From assembly GCF_000224145.3 (NCBI RefSeq), contig NW_004191438.1:1-40348 (forward strand): a DNA stretch of 40,348 nt, given 5' to 3'. The stretch is from Ciona intestinalis (Eukaryota; Chordata; Ascidiacea; Phlebobranchia; Cionidae). Numbering within the stretch: position 1 is the first letter of the stretch; each line of letters starts with the position of its first letter. Shown piece by piece: positions 29,249-40,102 of the stretch. The notes beneath the pieces were generated by a model. The model searched no databases and had not been told where the DNA came from. It worked only from the letters and a program-made list of their open reading frames with translations. The position numbers were made by a program, and so were the translations under genes.

Positions 29249-32200
29249 ATGGATGTCAGCGTATCTAAACTTCCTCAAAAATCCAAACTCCCTGCTCCCA
29301 TGAATCGTTCATTGTTTGGGGTAAATTTGATTTAATATCGTAATTTTATAGTTTACTTTGTAAATCATAGTTATTTAGGTAATAAGGTGCATTTTGCTCA
29401 CCTCACTGGAAAAGACTGCAACATAAAAACACAAATCAACATTTTTTGTGTAGCCTATATAATTATATTCATTATACATACACATCATTTATTATTATAT
29501 ATATATATATATATATTATAGTTTTATTTTCACATAAGTTGAAACAGTCTACGCCGGCTGCTTTTTGCTTAGTTGGCATATAATTTTTGTTTAAACTTTT
29601 AAACAGGCAAATTCGAGCCATTTGCAATCTCCACGAACTTACTCGCTTCAATCCAGACTCAACAAAGAAAATAATGCACCCAAACCAAAAGTGGTAAGAT
29701 TCCTTCATATGGCTTGAATAACACCAGATTGGAAAAAATTGGCCTGCATGGATAATAAATCAGAATTTAATTTTTTTCCGTAAAATTTGTGGGTAATTGT
29801 TAAAAAAATCTGCTTAAAAAATATTTTTGAAGAAAATCTGCTCAAATTTGTGAAAAATATGTATGAATGTAAAAATATATATAAAATATTAATTGTGAAA
29901 AAATATTCTCTGCCCAAACTTACCAATCTAGTCATAACATGCTATTGGTTGTACGTATCATATTATTGTGCATTTATTTCATAGCCAAGGAATCTATTAA
30001 TCTAATCTGCTTACATTAGAATTTCTGATGTTTTGTTTTTTATATACATGTATTTTGTTGATTCTTTTAGACATTTGAGACAGATTGTGCTGAGATGCGA
30101 ATGGTAAGAGAGCTTCGCAATGCATGTCTTAGCTTTGCTTTTGCTGTCTGAACCTAACAATTAAGGTCAATGAGTTCAATTCTGTTAGCATTTGCTAAAT
30201 TGTAGATATTTTGCTTTGCTGACTTTTATACTCATAAACAGAAGTGTCAGTACCTGTTTGTGTTTGCAAAAAATTAGCACCCATGATTCAAAAAACAGTG
30301 CAAGTTCCTCTGACAAACTCATCTCTTCATTTGTGACCAAATACCTTGACAAAAAAGGTCAATTTTTGTGTTTCTAGGCAAAAAGAAAGTCCGAGGAACA
30401 CAGTGATAATTCGCAAAACAGCAAACGGTTTAAACCTAACAACCCAAGAGTAAACTCACTCAAAACACAATCTATGTCTGTAACTAGAAAAGCAGCAAGA
30501 AGAAGTCTATCAAATGCATTAAAGATTGGTAGAGGTGGAAAACAAGGTGTTTATTTCATTATTTGTTAATTATGTCTTGTCTACATTGGAACAAACCTGG
30601 GATGGCAGGTCATGCGAACCTAGCATTTTCCTCAATGCATCAATCTGTAGTTTATCTCACTACCTTGCCTAAAGGGGAAGAGGGGTTTTAATCTAAAATA
30701 AAATAAGTGGGGGTTTAATTTCCAAAGATTAATATTGTTTTTTTTTTGTAACAAGAGGTGCTATTACAATCCCGGACACTCCCTGTCTGCGGTACTGCTC
30801 ATGGTTGTCTTTATTACAGCAGTTATGTTAGGGTAAAAAAATAGCAAAAATTAAACAACTTAATATCACCTTTATTTTTACAGCCCCTGTTCCACCAACA
30901 CAAGTTGCACCAAGACCAAGAAAACCACTCACAACCACCACAAGTAAAGTTAATACAGGAAGGCAAGCTTACAAACCAAAAAGAGGTGACTAACCTGAAC
31001 TTTAAGCTGTAACGGATGATTTTTTTATTGTAAAGTAGATAGCTTTATTGTAGTATATAGGGACACCCTGGGATTTTCTGCAATGCATTTATGTAAAAAA
31101 CATTAAAACCAATTGTTTGCATAGGCATGTGTACAACTATCACTGCCCCTGCCCAACTATCACACCCATTTTAAAAAGTTTAGTGCCAATGGCCAAGATT
31201 TTTATGTTTTTCCTTTTCAAACTTATCAATGGATACTAAATTCTGAGGCTGTTAGCCTGTTACACTAATTGTATGCCCATTAAAGACCTCGCACCTATGG
31301 CCTGTGCACATTATCATATTATTTATCAGCTTATTGTGCATTAAATCAAAAGTTTAATTTTGGAATCAAAATTTTGTGTTTTCCAGTCTCTCCAAATTCT
31401 TCAGTATGCTCTATCTCTTCGGCACCAGCAAGAAGCAAAACAACTTTTAAACCACCAGCTAAACCTACAGCAAGTACAAGAACATCTGGAGGTAAAATTG
31501 TTTATCCATAGTGTCCTTAATTTCTAATGTAGGAAACTTGAGCAGTAATCATTAGAAAGAGGTTAACATGGGAGTATGGGACCAATGTCATTTTCTTACT
31601 TTCCAGTTTTCACCGCTGAGGTAAAGTGGTTAGCGCCTATGCCTCCAACCCGTAGGTTTCTGATTCAAGGCTCGTCGCTGCTACCATTGTGGTCCAATGT
31701 GTCCTTATGCAGGACACTTCAATTAACAATTACTTGTATTTAAGGGCTACAAAATTTTCATTTCTTTAGACTTTAAAGTGTAATATCTTTATTCATAATT
31801 AATAACATTTTAGTACTTGTGCTACAACACCACTACATTCGTATGTATATGTCAAATGTTTGAAACTTGGTTTGTCTTACTAGGCAGTGCAGAGAAAAAA
31901 TCAAAGAGGAAAGCTTGGGATATAAAGGGACAGCTAGAAGATGCAAAAGAAGAACTTGCAAAAAAGACGGAAGCCACTAGGAAAAATGAAGGGGTTTTGG
32001 AAAATATTCTGCAGAGACTACAGGTTGAACTTACAAATTTGGTTTCTGATAATTAAAGTAAAAAGACTAACTGCCTCAAATTCATTTCTTTTTAATAAAT
32101 CAAAATTGATATTTGTTACACTTTAAATAGCAGATCAAAATCTTTTTTTCTAGGCTCTTGAATCTGAGAAACAAGTGATCGTCCAAGAGAAGCAAACTCT

Positions 32201-35200
32201 CTCCACCGACGTAAACCGATTCCAGCAAGACCTGGATGCAGTTCGCAGCGAAAAACTAAAAATTGAAACAAATTTCAGAGAAAAAATGAACGAATTTGAG
32301 AGAAGGGAGAGACAAAATAACTTGTAAGTTTAGACAACTATGTTCTGTATAACATAGAATTTTTTAGACTGTTGTATTTGTGTGCTATTTTTGTGAAAGT
32401 GAAAAGGTAAAAAAACAAAAAGTAAAAACAGTTGTAAAGCGATTATAATGAAATATAAGAGTTGAAATTACTGCATTTTTCATGTTTTTTTACAATTAAA
32501 TAAACATTTTTATTTTAGCTTTACAAAAAAGAAGAGTGAGAATTTATGTAAAGATATATGAGGCCTATGAGGTAATGGGCCAATCCTGGCCTAAATCCTA
32601 GGATCCATGGCATGCCACACTGCCCACATAGAATATGAGGCCTATAGTTAGGATTTCCACCTAAAATAGTCAGACTTGCCCTCCCCTCCCTACTTTTAAA
32701 ATTGGATTTTTTGCTCCAGAGAGCGTGAAGACCTTCAGCAACAGCTTCGAGTTTGCCAGAAATCTCGTGATGAGTTGGACCTTGAGTGTCGGCAACTACG
32801 ACGTGAAAAAATCTTATTTGCCGACCGCAATGATGAACTTGAAAAAGAATTAAAAGCAACAAGAGTAAGTGTGTGTTAGCGGGTGTTTCATTAAAGTTTA
32901 CAATGGCAATGGAACATGTGTGTAACATTTGTGTGTTTTAAAGGGTAAATTTGTGTGTAGGCCAAAGGGATCATTTTTTAGTTTTCATGAAAAGTTGCTA
33001 CGACATTGTCTACGTATATATAATTTGTCATTGTCTACGTATATAGACTACGTATATATTTTTTAAATACCCCGTATGTAACTTTGTTGGTGATTGTTTT
33101 TTTTGTGATTTTTTTTGTTTTTTTTTTTTTCAAATGGCTGATTGGCTGACAATTTGTACAACCCATTAGTGTTCACTGGGTTGGTGCAATTGCTGTTAAG
33201 TGCCTTTTCCAAGGACACAAGCCTACAATAGTAGCAGCGACGAGCCTTGAACCCTAACCTCTAGATTAGAGGCAGTTGCACTAACCATTGTGCCACAACT
33301 CCAATGTTGTTTCTTTTACTACTGATTTGATTCACAGAGCCTACTTGAAACCACAGAGATAAAGTTACAAAACCAGTTGAAAATATGTGCTAACCAAAGT
33401 AATGAGTTGATGGTGGGTGAAGAGGAAAGGAGAAAATTACTCAATGTTGTTCAAGAACTTAAGGTTGGTATGCTGTTTGTGGTTTATCCAGGTATTATTT
33501 GTATTTTTAGTAAGTAGTAACAAAACATTTACTGTCTTATCACACTCTACAAGTTACAAGATGAAGAATTAGTGTTAAACTAGTAACTAATGCAACACTC
33601 ATAATTCTACTACAGTACAGCTTTGAATGACATTTTTTCTTATTGTAAATCGCATGCATTGTCACACAGCTGACTATTTAGAGGTTAGATTAGTAGTTTT
33701 GACACTGTCACACTCATTTTTTTCAGAAGCTGTTTTTTTTAAACTTTTGGCCATTGGTGGTACCTTTAAATCACATATTCACGTTTGAGCATTAATATTC
33801 ATATAGAAATATTTACCTTAAGCTTAAGGCTCATTTGAGCCCTTTTACCTGTTCCCTTCGCAGCGACTTCAATCATTCCTTAGTTTGGTATGGTTGAGTT
33901 ATGCCTTACTGTCCATTGCATGTGATGTGGATATGCAGACACGTTAAATAATAAGCAACTTATTATATATTTTCTATCCAGGGGAACATTCGTGTGTTCT
34001 GTCGTGTGCGTCCACTGCTTAAAAAAGAAATAGTTGAAGGTGGAAGTAACGAACATATGCAGATGCCGGGGAAAGCAGGGAAGTCACTTAGTATTACCAA
34101 TGTAAGTACATGCTACCTTAAGCTTAAGGCTTATCGATGCTGCCGTGGTGTGCGTATGTGTTCTTGGGCAAGACACTTTGTTACTCCAACCCAGTGGTCG
34201 CCAATGGATTGTCCAAATTGTAAGCCATGGATACAGAAAAACACCCACAAAGTTACATATTTAGTTACTCGTATGCTAGCACGAAGTGTATGAAACAGAA
34301 CACCCGTGTTATAATTATAACTTTCGTTTTCTGGCTATGCAAGGATATAGCAAGTTACATTCATTTATTCATTCAAGAAGGTTGTATGAAACAGAACGAC
34401 GTGTTATAATGACTGTTGTTTACCGCCACGCGATAATAGAGCAAGTTACATTCATTTATTTCTGTTTTAAGGTAAAATACTTTTGTTTTAACCCAGGACG
34501 GTCAAAAGGTTGTTCCATTTTCATTTGATCGCGTGTTTGGAGATTCATCCACACAAGAAGAGGTGTTTGCAGACGTAGCACAGCTAGTGCAAAGTGCATT
34601 AGACGGATATAATGTTTGCATCTTCGCCTATGGACAAACTGGTGCTGGTAAGTATACTGTAAAGTGTCAATACAGTTTATATAATCTTTTAGCAGCTTAT
34701 CTGATACAAAAAACGTACTGTATTTCTATTATTTCGTTACGGGTCGGCCATCTGACAAGACTTCATCTGGGAAAAAACGTTGGAAATACACTACATGTAT
34801 ACCGAAATGAGAATAAGTATCAGATCCAATGCTAACAATAACCAAACCAATTATTCCCAGGTAAAACCTACACCATGGAAGGCACCAACAGTGAGCATGA
34901 GCTTGGTATTATACCAAGATCTGTCAAACTTATATTTAAAAAGTGTGAGGAACTGAACAAGTTTGGTTGGGTGGTAAGTTTTTAAATTATGTTATTTGTT
35001 TTACGTACTTCAATGAATGTAACTTACTTTATCTTCGCATGGCCGGAAAGCGACAGTCGTTATAACACGGGTGTTCTGTCTTTTACACCGGAAAATGGGA
35101 TTAAACATTTACCGTCTTACCCCACTCTACTATATCCACATTATTAAGATTTGATACACTAATGGCAACACAAAGCTACATACATGGTAACTATAGGTTT

Positions 35201-37679
35201 GGTCAAGTCCAAAGCATATACATTTACCACATTAGTTATTAGTTAATAAGGTTCCGTATGTTTAACAACTACAAGTGTAACTGCATTTAAAAAATATCAC
35301 CCCAGATTTTGTTAATAATTTTAAAAGGGTGACGAATATAAACTGTAACGTTTCTCTACTTTTTAAACTTTCTAAAAATCCGCATCTAACGTAAAATTTT
35401 TGCTCACAGTACAAGCTAGTTCTGAAATTAGTGATTACCAAAAAAATCTAATTTGAAATTGTATTTCACAGTACAAGCTATCAGTACAGCATGTTGAAAT
35501 TTACCGAGAGGTTTTACAAGATTTACTTCAGACTGAATCTGGTGTTAAACTGGATATCAGAACTACCAAAGCTTCAAAGAAAAACTCAGTCTGGGTGAAC
35601 GGTCTAACTGAACATGAGGTTACCAATTATAACATGGTATGTTTATTTTTTTAATTTTTGGCTTAAAATTTTGGTATAATTTTTATAAACACTTTTTGAA
35701 AATGTTTTTTTTTTAATTGAAAATTTGCATTTAGTTTTGTGTTTCTAATATTTTATTAAAAAAAATTATTGGGTGATATGATAAAGTTAGGTGCAAAGTG
35801 TTTAGCTTAAAGCAGTAGGTTTTTTGTACTAATATTACAACAGGTGTAATACTGATTCGTTATAAATCACTGTTCTGACTAATAGGCTGAAATAAGGGGG
35901 GAAACTTGAATATATTGCTGGGTAAAATCGATTTATTGTTAGTTGTTACTGAATTCAAGTTGTTAAAACACATATATGCACCCAGGCGCAGCGAACGAAA
36001 AATGAATAAATAAATTAAATATTTATGTCCACCGCTGACTGAAATGAATAAAACCAACTTCCAGATTACCAGATGTACCATGCACACTGTTTAATTTTCA
36101 TATTATTTACATTACAGGTCCAGGCATTGCTAAGACAAGCCAATCAAAAACGAGCGACTGCAGCTACAAACGCAAACGACCGATCTTCACGATCCCATTC
36201 TGTATTCATGCTCAAAATTGTGGCGACTAATGAACTTACTGGGGAAGAACACGATTGTAAGATCTGTTGAATATTAATAATATATGGGTACATTCAATGG
36301 CGCAGTTCTACAAAAATATTAGAGGCAATTGTTCCCACCTAGTGGTCACTAATGGCTAATTGGTTGTCCAAAATTCCCAAAATGCAATCACCCACAATAA
36401 AGTAATAAACTTGGTAACTCGTAAGCTGGCACATGGTATATGAAACAGAACACTGCGGGATCTTTGTTATTTTTAAAAACAATGATAGGTCACAACTCAC
36501 AAGCAACCTTTAAACCCCCTCTCCCCCTCTGTGTGTCACTGAGTATAACAGTTTCGAAAAAAAATGTGCCAAACTGTTTAAAATGAAACAGAGGCATGAA
36601 TAGGTTAGAACCTTTTTCTCTGAACAAATCTGGTGTTCCAATATACAAAAATGAGGGAAAAAAAAACAAAAGTTTAATACAAAAATAAAAAGGAGGTAGT
36701 TTCAAAATAATTGAGGCACTTACTCACTTATTACAATATACAAAAAACGTAATGATAAAACAGCACTTTTAACTTTTTATTGTATTGTTTTTCAGCTGTA
36801 TTGAACCTGATAGATCTTGCTGGATCAGAAAGAGTTGCTGAGAGTGGATCATGTGGTACAAGGCTGAAGGAGGCTCAGAAAATTAATGGCTCACTGTCCG
36901 AACTAAGTAATGTCATATCAGCTCTTGCAAATAAGGTAATCTATAAATGTTAGGGTGGGGGGAGATGGGACACCTTTTCATCTGATTTTTACGTCGCATT
37001 TGGTAAACAAAGAACATTCAATGAACTATAAATCCGTATCCTTACGACTCTCATAGACCGTTGTTAAATATTTTAACACGTTTGGGATGTTTAAATATTA
37101 TGTGATAAAGGTGTCCCATCTTTCCCTATCCCACTATATGTTACTTTTTATACTACATCACATGGTAGGGTAAGGATTTTAGTTGAAACTCGGGTGTTCT
37201 GTTTTTACATACCTCGTGCTCACAAGTTACCATGTATGTAGCTTTGCGGTTGTTTTTTTGTAAGATGTAACTTGCTTTATTGTTTCTTGGCTGAAAACAA
37301 CAGTCGTTATAGCACAGGTGTTCTGTTTCATACACCTCGTGCCACCTTACAAGTTACCACATATGTAACTTAATATACATTTAAAAATAGATAACAATAT
37401 AATATACATAAATAGTAACCTTCAACCAAGATTTAATTTTTTTATAATATAATCTACTAAAGCACATTTTAATTACAGGACAGTCACGTTCCTTTCCGCA
37501 ATTCTAAACTCACCTTTTTGCTCATGGACAGCTTAGGTGGTAATAGTAAAACCCTCATGCTCGTAAATGTTAACCCGACTAAAAAAGCTGCCAACGAAAC
37601 AATCAACACCTTGCGTTTCGCGACAACAGTTAACAAGTGTAACATCGGCACAGCACAGAAAGTCGTGAAATTTCAGTGA
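29249..37679 (+). CDS. KIFC1: Kinesin-14 family C-terminal motor KIFC1, 17 exons
   Basis: Exons: 29249-29320, 29607-29693, 30071-30103, 30378-30546, 30884-30985, 31387-31491, 31884-32023, 32154-32323, 32720-32864, 33338-33463, 33982-34101, 34497-34647, 34861-34973, 35472-35636, 36118-36256, 36796-36935, 37479-37679. Total 2,178 nt and 725 aa (human 673), all phases consistent. It is a minus-end-directed spindle motor that cross-links and focuses microtubules. The N-terminal tail (1-190) is basic, Pro/Ser/Thr-rich and low in complexity, with a bipartite NLS-like KRK...KRFK at 66-83. A coiled-coil stalk spans about 200-383. The kinesin-14 neck [14 protein letters not shown] starts the motor at 384. 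Walker A is GQTGAGKT (469-476, split by intron 12). Switch I is NDRSSRSH (586-593) and switch II DLAGSE (619-624). The protein looks complete, ending soon after the motor as expected. Confidence 0.96.
29494..29517. repeat. TA microsatellite
   Basis: About 12 TA units in KIFC1 intron 1. Confidence 0.85.
31609..31740 (+). mobile_element. SINE head with tRNA-like promoter (KIFC1 intron 6)
   Basis: GAGGTAAAGTGGTTAGCGCC (box A-like) and GGTTTCTGATTCAAGGCTCG (box B-like, diverged), then CGTCGCTGCTACCATTGTGG and GTCCTTATGCAGGACACTTC. The 3' half is missing. Confidence 0.75.
32576..32642 (-). repeat. Repeat family D copy, reversed
   Basis: CTGGCCTAAATCCTAGGATC, CATGGCATGCCACACTGCCC; complement of the copy at 5798-5885. 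Confidence 0.5.
33070..33305 (-). mobile_element. SINE copy with the best tRNA-like head (KIFC1 intron 9)
   Basis: Read on the - strand from 33305: box A-like GTGGCACAATGGTTAGTGCA, box B-like GGGTTCAAGGCTCG, then GTCGCTGCTACTATTG, GTGTCCTTGG, GGCACTTAACAGCAATTGCA, CCAACCCAGTG. It is about 30 bp from exon 10. Spacing of the two boxes fits a tRNA-derived RNA polymerase III promoter. Confidence 0.8.
34128..34465 (+). mobile_element. SINE copy with a duplicated tail (KIFC1 intron 11)
   Basis: Body: GATGCTGCCGTGGTGTGCGT, TTCTTGGGCAAGACACTTTG, CAACCCAGTGGTCGCCAATG, CACCCACAAAGTTACATATT. A first tail (GAAGTGTATGAAACAGAACA to TTACATTCATTTATTCATTC) is followed by a second (GTTGTATGAAACAGAACGAC to GCAAGTTACATTCATTTATT). 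The second tail ends about 35 bp before exon 12. Confidence 0.75.
35010..35142 (-). mobile_element. SINE tail (reversed) plus family A end
   Basis: 35010-35090: AATGAATGTAACTTACTTTA, TTCGCATGGCCGGAAAGCGA, CAGTCGTTATAACACGGGTG. It is followed by ACCGTCTTACCCCACTCTAC (about 35108-35132), a decayed family A terminus. Both lie in KIFC1 intron 13. Confidence 0.55.
35205..35325 (+). repeat. Repeat family C copy (KIFC1 intron 13)
   Basis: ATACATTTACCACATTAGTT, AATAAGGTTCCGTATGTTTA, AACTGCATTTAAAAAATATC and ACCCCAGATTTTGTTAATAA align with 12967-13072. Confidence 0.5.
35404..35480 (+). other. Duplicated 3' splice site at KIFC1 exon 14
   Basis: TCACAGTACAAGCTA occurs at 35404-35418 and again at 35466-35480. 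The second copy is the in-frame acceptor (exon starts 35472). Using the first (start 35410) would read 13 codons and then a TAA, so the upstream copy acts as a decoy. Confidence 0.75.
36318..36455 (+). mobile_element. SINE body fragment (KIFC1 intron 15)
   Basis: GGCAATTGTTCCCACCTAGT, GGTCACTAATGG, GGTTGTCCAAAATTCCC, ACCCACAATAAAGTAATAAA, GGTAACTCGTAAGCTGGCAC and TATGAAACAGAACACTG. Confidence 0.65.
36951..37138 (+). mobile_element. Foldback element family A, full length (KIFC1 intron 16)
   Basis: Left end TAGGGTGGGGGGAGATGGGA-CACC, right end AAAGGTGTCCCATCTTTCCC-TATCCCACTA. The internal block GGTAAACAAAGAACATTCAA and the GACTCTCATAGACCGTTGTT block are present. Confidence 0.8.
37175..37370 (-). 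mobile_element. Two tandem SINE tails, reversed (KIFC1 intron 16)
   Basis: GGTGTTCTGTTTTTACATAC to CCATGTATGTAGCTTTGCGG, then TGTAACTTGCTTTATTGTTT, AACAACAGTCGTTATAGCAC, GTTCTGTTTCATACACCTCG and ACAAGTTACCACATATGTAA. Confidence 0.7.
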
Positions 37680-37735
37680 TATAAAATTTATAACGTATAG
37701 TTTTAACAGAATGTCCATGCGTTGTTAAAGTTATA

Positions 37736-37912
37736 TAGTAGGGTGGTGGAAGATGGGACACCGTTTTATTCTATTTTCTCTCTTATTTGGTAGTAAACAA
37801 AGAAAATTACTTTACGACTCCCATCGACCCTTGTTAATTGTTTAAAACACGATCAGGATATTTGAACATTATGTGTTGAAGATGTCCCATCTTCCCCCAC
37901 AGTACTCTACAT
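37736..37912 (+). mobile_element. Foldback element family A, near full length
   Basis: TAGTAGGGTGGTGGAAGATG-GGACACC at the left; GATGTCCCATCTTCCCCCAC at the right; internal TGGTAGTAAACAAAGAAAAT and TAAAACACGATCAGGATATT. It starts about 57 bases after the KIFC1 stop, so it is probably transcribed in the 3' UTR. Confidence 0.8.
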
Positions 37913-38289
37913 CGAATATATTAACGTAACATAAGCGTTATATAAACTGTGTCGAATGTTTTATGTAGAATAGCTGCCTTTTTTGCTTTGAAATTTCGCT
38001 ACTTAGCCTGCGTTCTATTTTATACCTTAATTTTTAATTGGCTACAGGTAGTCTAATCTTCCGTATATCACCTATTTGTTGTTGCCCTGTACAAAAATGT
38101 AAATGCATGTTTGGACGACAAATATTTTAAGAATAATCCGCAGGTAATTTTGTTTTTGTGAGTAATTGTTCAGATGAAATATCGTCGGGTCAGTTGGTGT
38201 GTGTGGAAAAGGCATTTGAAGTTTTTTGGTTTACGTACTTTTAAGTCACTGAATTAGTTTATGCCTATTAAGAGATAGTGTTCCAAATG

Positions 38290-38405
38290 GGTACCGACAA
38301 GCAACACATGGTAACTGAAAAAGCTGGTACGTGGTGTATGAAACAAACCATGTGTTATAACGACTGTCGTGGCCACGCTGGAGTAAATAAGTTACATAAA
38401 TAACG
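38290..38405 (+). mobile_element. SINE tail half
   Basis: AACACATGGTAACTGAAAAA, GCTGGTACGTGGTGTATGAA, GTGTTATAACGACTGTCGTG and AATAAGTTACATAAATAAC. Confidence 0.6.
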
Positions 38406-38517
38406 GATTTTCTGTTATCACTCGTCGTAGAACAACATATAGAATGTGCCCGTTACTAAGATTAGTAAACTGTTGTCAGAATATTAAGTGGCGCACGAGA
38501 GAAAGAAATGAGATATG

Positions 38518-38640
38518 GTTGAGTGGGGAAGACGGGTCTTCTCACGACTCCCATACACCGTTGTTAATTGTTTAAACTTTAAAACACAATCAGGATATTT
38601 GAATATTAAGCCTAAAGGTGTCCCATTTTCCCCTATTATA
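38518..38640 (+). mobile_element. Foldback element family A, internally deleted
   Basis: GTTGAGTGGGGAAGACGGGT joins directly to CTCACGACTCCCATACACCG; then TAAAACACAATCAGGATATT and AAAGGTGTCCCATTTTCCCC. The left internal third is missing. Confidence 0.65.
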
Positions 38641-38781
38641 CAACTGTTTCCCATAACGATGTAGATGCTGTCAAGAGTCGTACGGCAATCTTCTAAATCT
38701 TACGAAGACAAGTCACTTATCTCCCCTCTAGTTTATTGTTTGGTGTGCCTGTTTATGGGACGGAGTTTGAGCCAGAAGTAA

Positions 38782-38796
38782 AAGCGCTACTTCGCG
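38782..38796 (+). promoter_or_regulatory. Upstream box of 5S copy 1
   Basis: AAGCGCTACTTCGCG at -25 to -11 relative to the 5S start. The identical 15-mer stands at the same distance before copy 2, while sequence further upstream differs. A conserved upstream promoter element for RNA polymerase III is the likely reading. Confidence 0.6.
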
Positions 38797-38806
38797 AAGA
38801 GTTATT

Positions 38807-38925
38807 GCCTACGACCATACCACGTTGAGAACACCCCATCTCGTCCGATCTGGGAAGTTAAGCAACGTCGGGCCCGGTTAGTACTTGGATGGGTGACCGC
38901 CTGGGAATACCGGGTGTTGTAGGCG
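38807..38925 (+). rRNA. 5S ribosomal RNA, copy 1
   Basis: A complete 5S gene of about 119-120 nt: starts GCCTACGACCATACCACG, ends CCGGGTGTTGTAGGC. The ends pair to form helix I (GCCTAC / GTAGGC). Internal control region: box A-like GAAGTTAAGCAACG and box C-like GTACTTGGATGGGTGACCGC. The T run (TTTT at 38926-38929) directly after the gene is the Pol III terminator. Identical by eye to copy 2. Open frames across it are not genes. Confidence 0.97.
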
Positions 38926-39213
38926 TTTTGCTTTTATCTGCATTTCGCTTCAGTTTGCGCTATTTAATTTTTTCGTTACTTAGTAATAACAAGTCAAAGC
39001 GTACAACTTATATACCCGGGTTTTATTTATTTCTAAATGCATTACACTTAAGTTCTTATGCATATTCTTTGACGTCATAACCGACAAGGGATCTTTACAA
39101 AACAATTAATCACACGGATGCGAAACACACATCGTTGTTAAATCACTTTGCAATATATCTTCCTGGATTGAAGGGCTGTGAAAAAAATGTGTAGGTTATA
39201 AGTCACAATGGAT

Positions 39214-39370
39214 AGCTCGCCTGCCCCTTTAGCCAGAGGCAGCCTAATGGGTACAAGGCCCGTTGCTGCTATCATTGTGGTCGTGTGTCCTTGGGCCAGA
39301 CACTTAATGGCAATTGCCCCAACCCAGTGGTCACTTATGAGTTGTTAAAACTTCTAGCCATACATTGAAC
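39214..39370 (+). mobile_element. SINE copy inside the 5S spacer
   Basis: A degraded head (GGATAGCTCGCCTGCCCCTT, GGTACAAGGCCCGTTGCTGC), then TATCATTGTGGTCGTGTGTC, CTTGGGCCAGACACTTAATG, GCAATTGCCCCAACCCAGTG and GTCACTTATGAGTTGTTAAA. Confidence 0.7.
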
Positions 39371-39958
39371 AGAAATATAAGCGATAACTCGTCAAAAATT
39401 AAATAATACTTTGTCTTACTTATATTTATCCTCATATGAACTTATCCGCAAGCTTGGAGGATTGTCCAGTAATAGTCTTCTCCTCGCAAATGTCGATTCC
39501 GAGATCTGTATTAAACAAAACACAACGACATACACTAAATAGATTGACCGTCTGAACATCGCACTTTATTTGAGTGAATTTAACTATTTAGGAAGATAGT
39601 ATTCATTTATAAAGTGATTGAAAATGCGCAGACTTGAATAACAGGAAAGCCGATTGCTTTTTACATACGAAAGCGTGATCATGTATCGCTTACCCCTTGT
39701 CGATGTTGATTGCCATACTTTGTAGGCCTATCGCAGTTCAGTTTAAAGAACATGAGTGTACTGTCTTGACTTAAAGCACACGGGCGACGAAAAGAATATA
39801 TAGAAACGTATATCTTTAATTCGGTTTGTTTGTTTAGGAGCCCAACATTCTTATTAATATTATTCTAATCTTGGTACAATTTTTTTGTTAAACCAGACCG
39901 CATGTATGATCCATGAACTGCGTAACTGGTTTGTGACGTCACAGTTATACGCGATTAT

Positions 39959-39973
39959 AAGCGCTACTTCGCG
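39959..39973 (+). promoter_or_regulatory. Upstream box of 5S copy 2
   Basis: AAGCGCTACTTCGCG, identical in sequence and position (-25 to -11) to the box before copy 1. Confidence 0.6.
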
Positions 39974-39983
39974 TTGTACCATC

Positions 39984-40102
39984 GCCTACGACCATACCAC
40001 GTTGAGAACACCCCATCTCGTCCGATCTGGGAAGTTAAGCAACGTCGGGCCCGGTTAGTACTTGGATGGGTGACCGCCTGGGAATACCGGGTGTTGTAGG
40101 CG
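39984..40102 (+). rRNA. 5S ribosomal RNA, copy 2
   Basis: Same sequence as copy 1 by eye over the whole gene, same strand, starts 1,177 bp further on. Its terminator TTTT is at 40103-40106. The conserved upstream box and similar 3' flank suggest that it is functional rather than a retro-pseudogene. Confidence 0.97.

Larger units (their letters stand above)
37680..38806. other. Intergenic region, KIFC1 to 5S rRNA
   Basis: Contains two family A elements and a SINE tail (listed separately) and the KIFC1 3' UTR. No AATAAA is seen within about 300 bases of the KIFC1 stop. No gene seen. Confidence 0.5.
38926..39983. other. Spacer between the two 5S genes
   Basis: The first about 50 bases are similar to those after copy 2 (TTTTGCTTTTATCTG, CAGTTTGCGC / TAGTTTGCGC, TTTAA). 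The middle carries a SINE copy (39214-39370). A CRE-like TGACGTCA (39934-39941) lies 43 bases before copy 2 and has no match before copy 1. No gene seen. Confidence 0.5.

Noticed and set aside
31616..31672. tRNA gene on the + strand
   Set aside because: Same SINE family head; box B is diverged and no 3' acceptor arm is visible.
33240..33305. tRNA gene on the - strand
   Set aside because: Box A and box B are present but a cloverleaf with an acceptor stem does not form by eye, and SINE body sequence continues directly. It is a tRNA-derived SINE head.
38889..39080. A 63-aa open frame starting inside 5S copy 1
   Set aside because: It begins in the 5S rRNA gene and runs into its spacer, so it is a chance frame.
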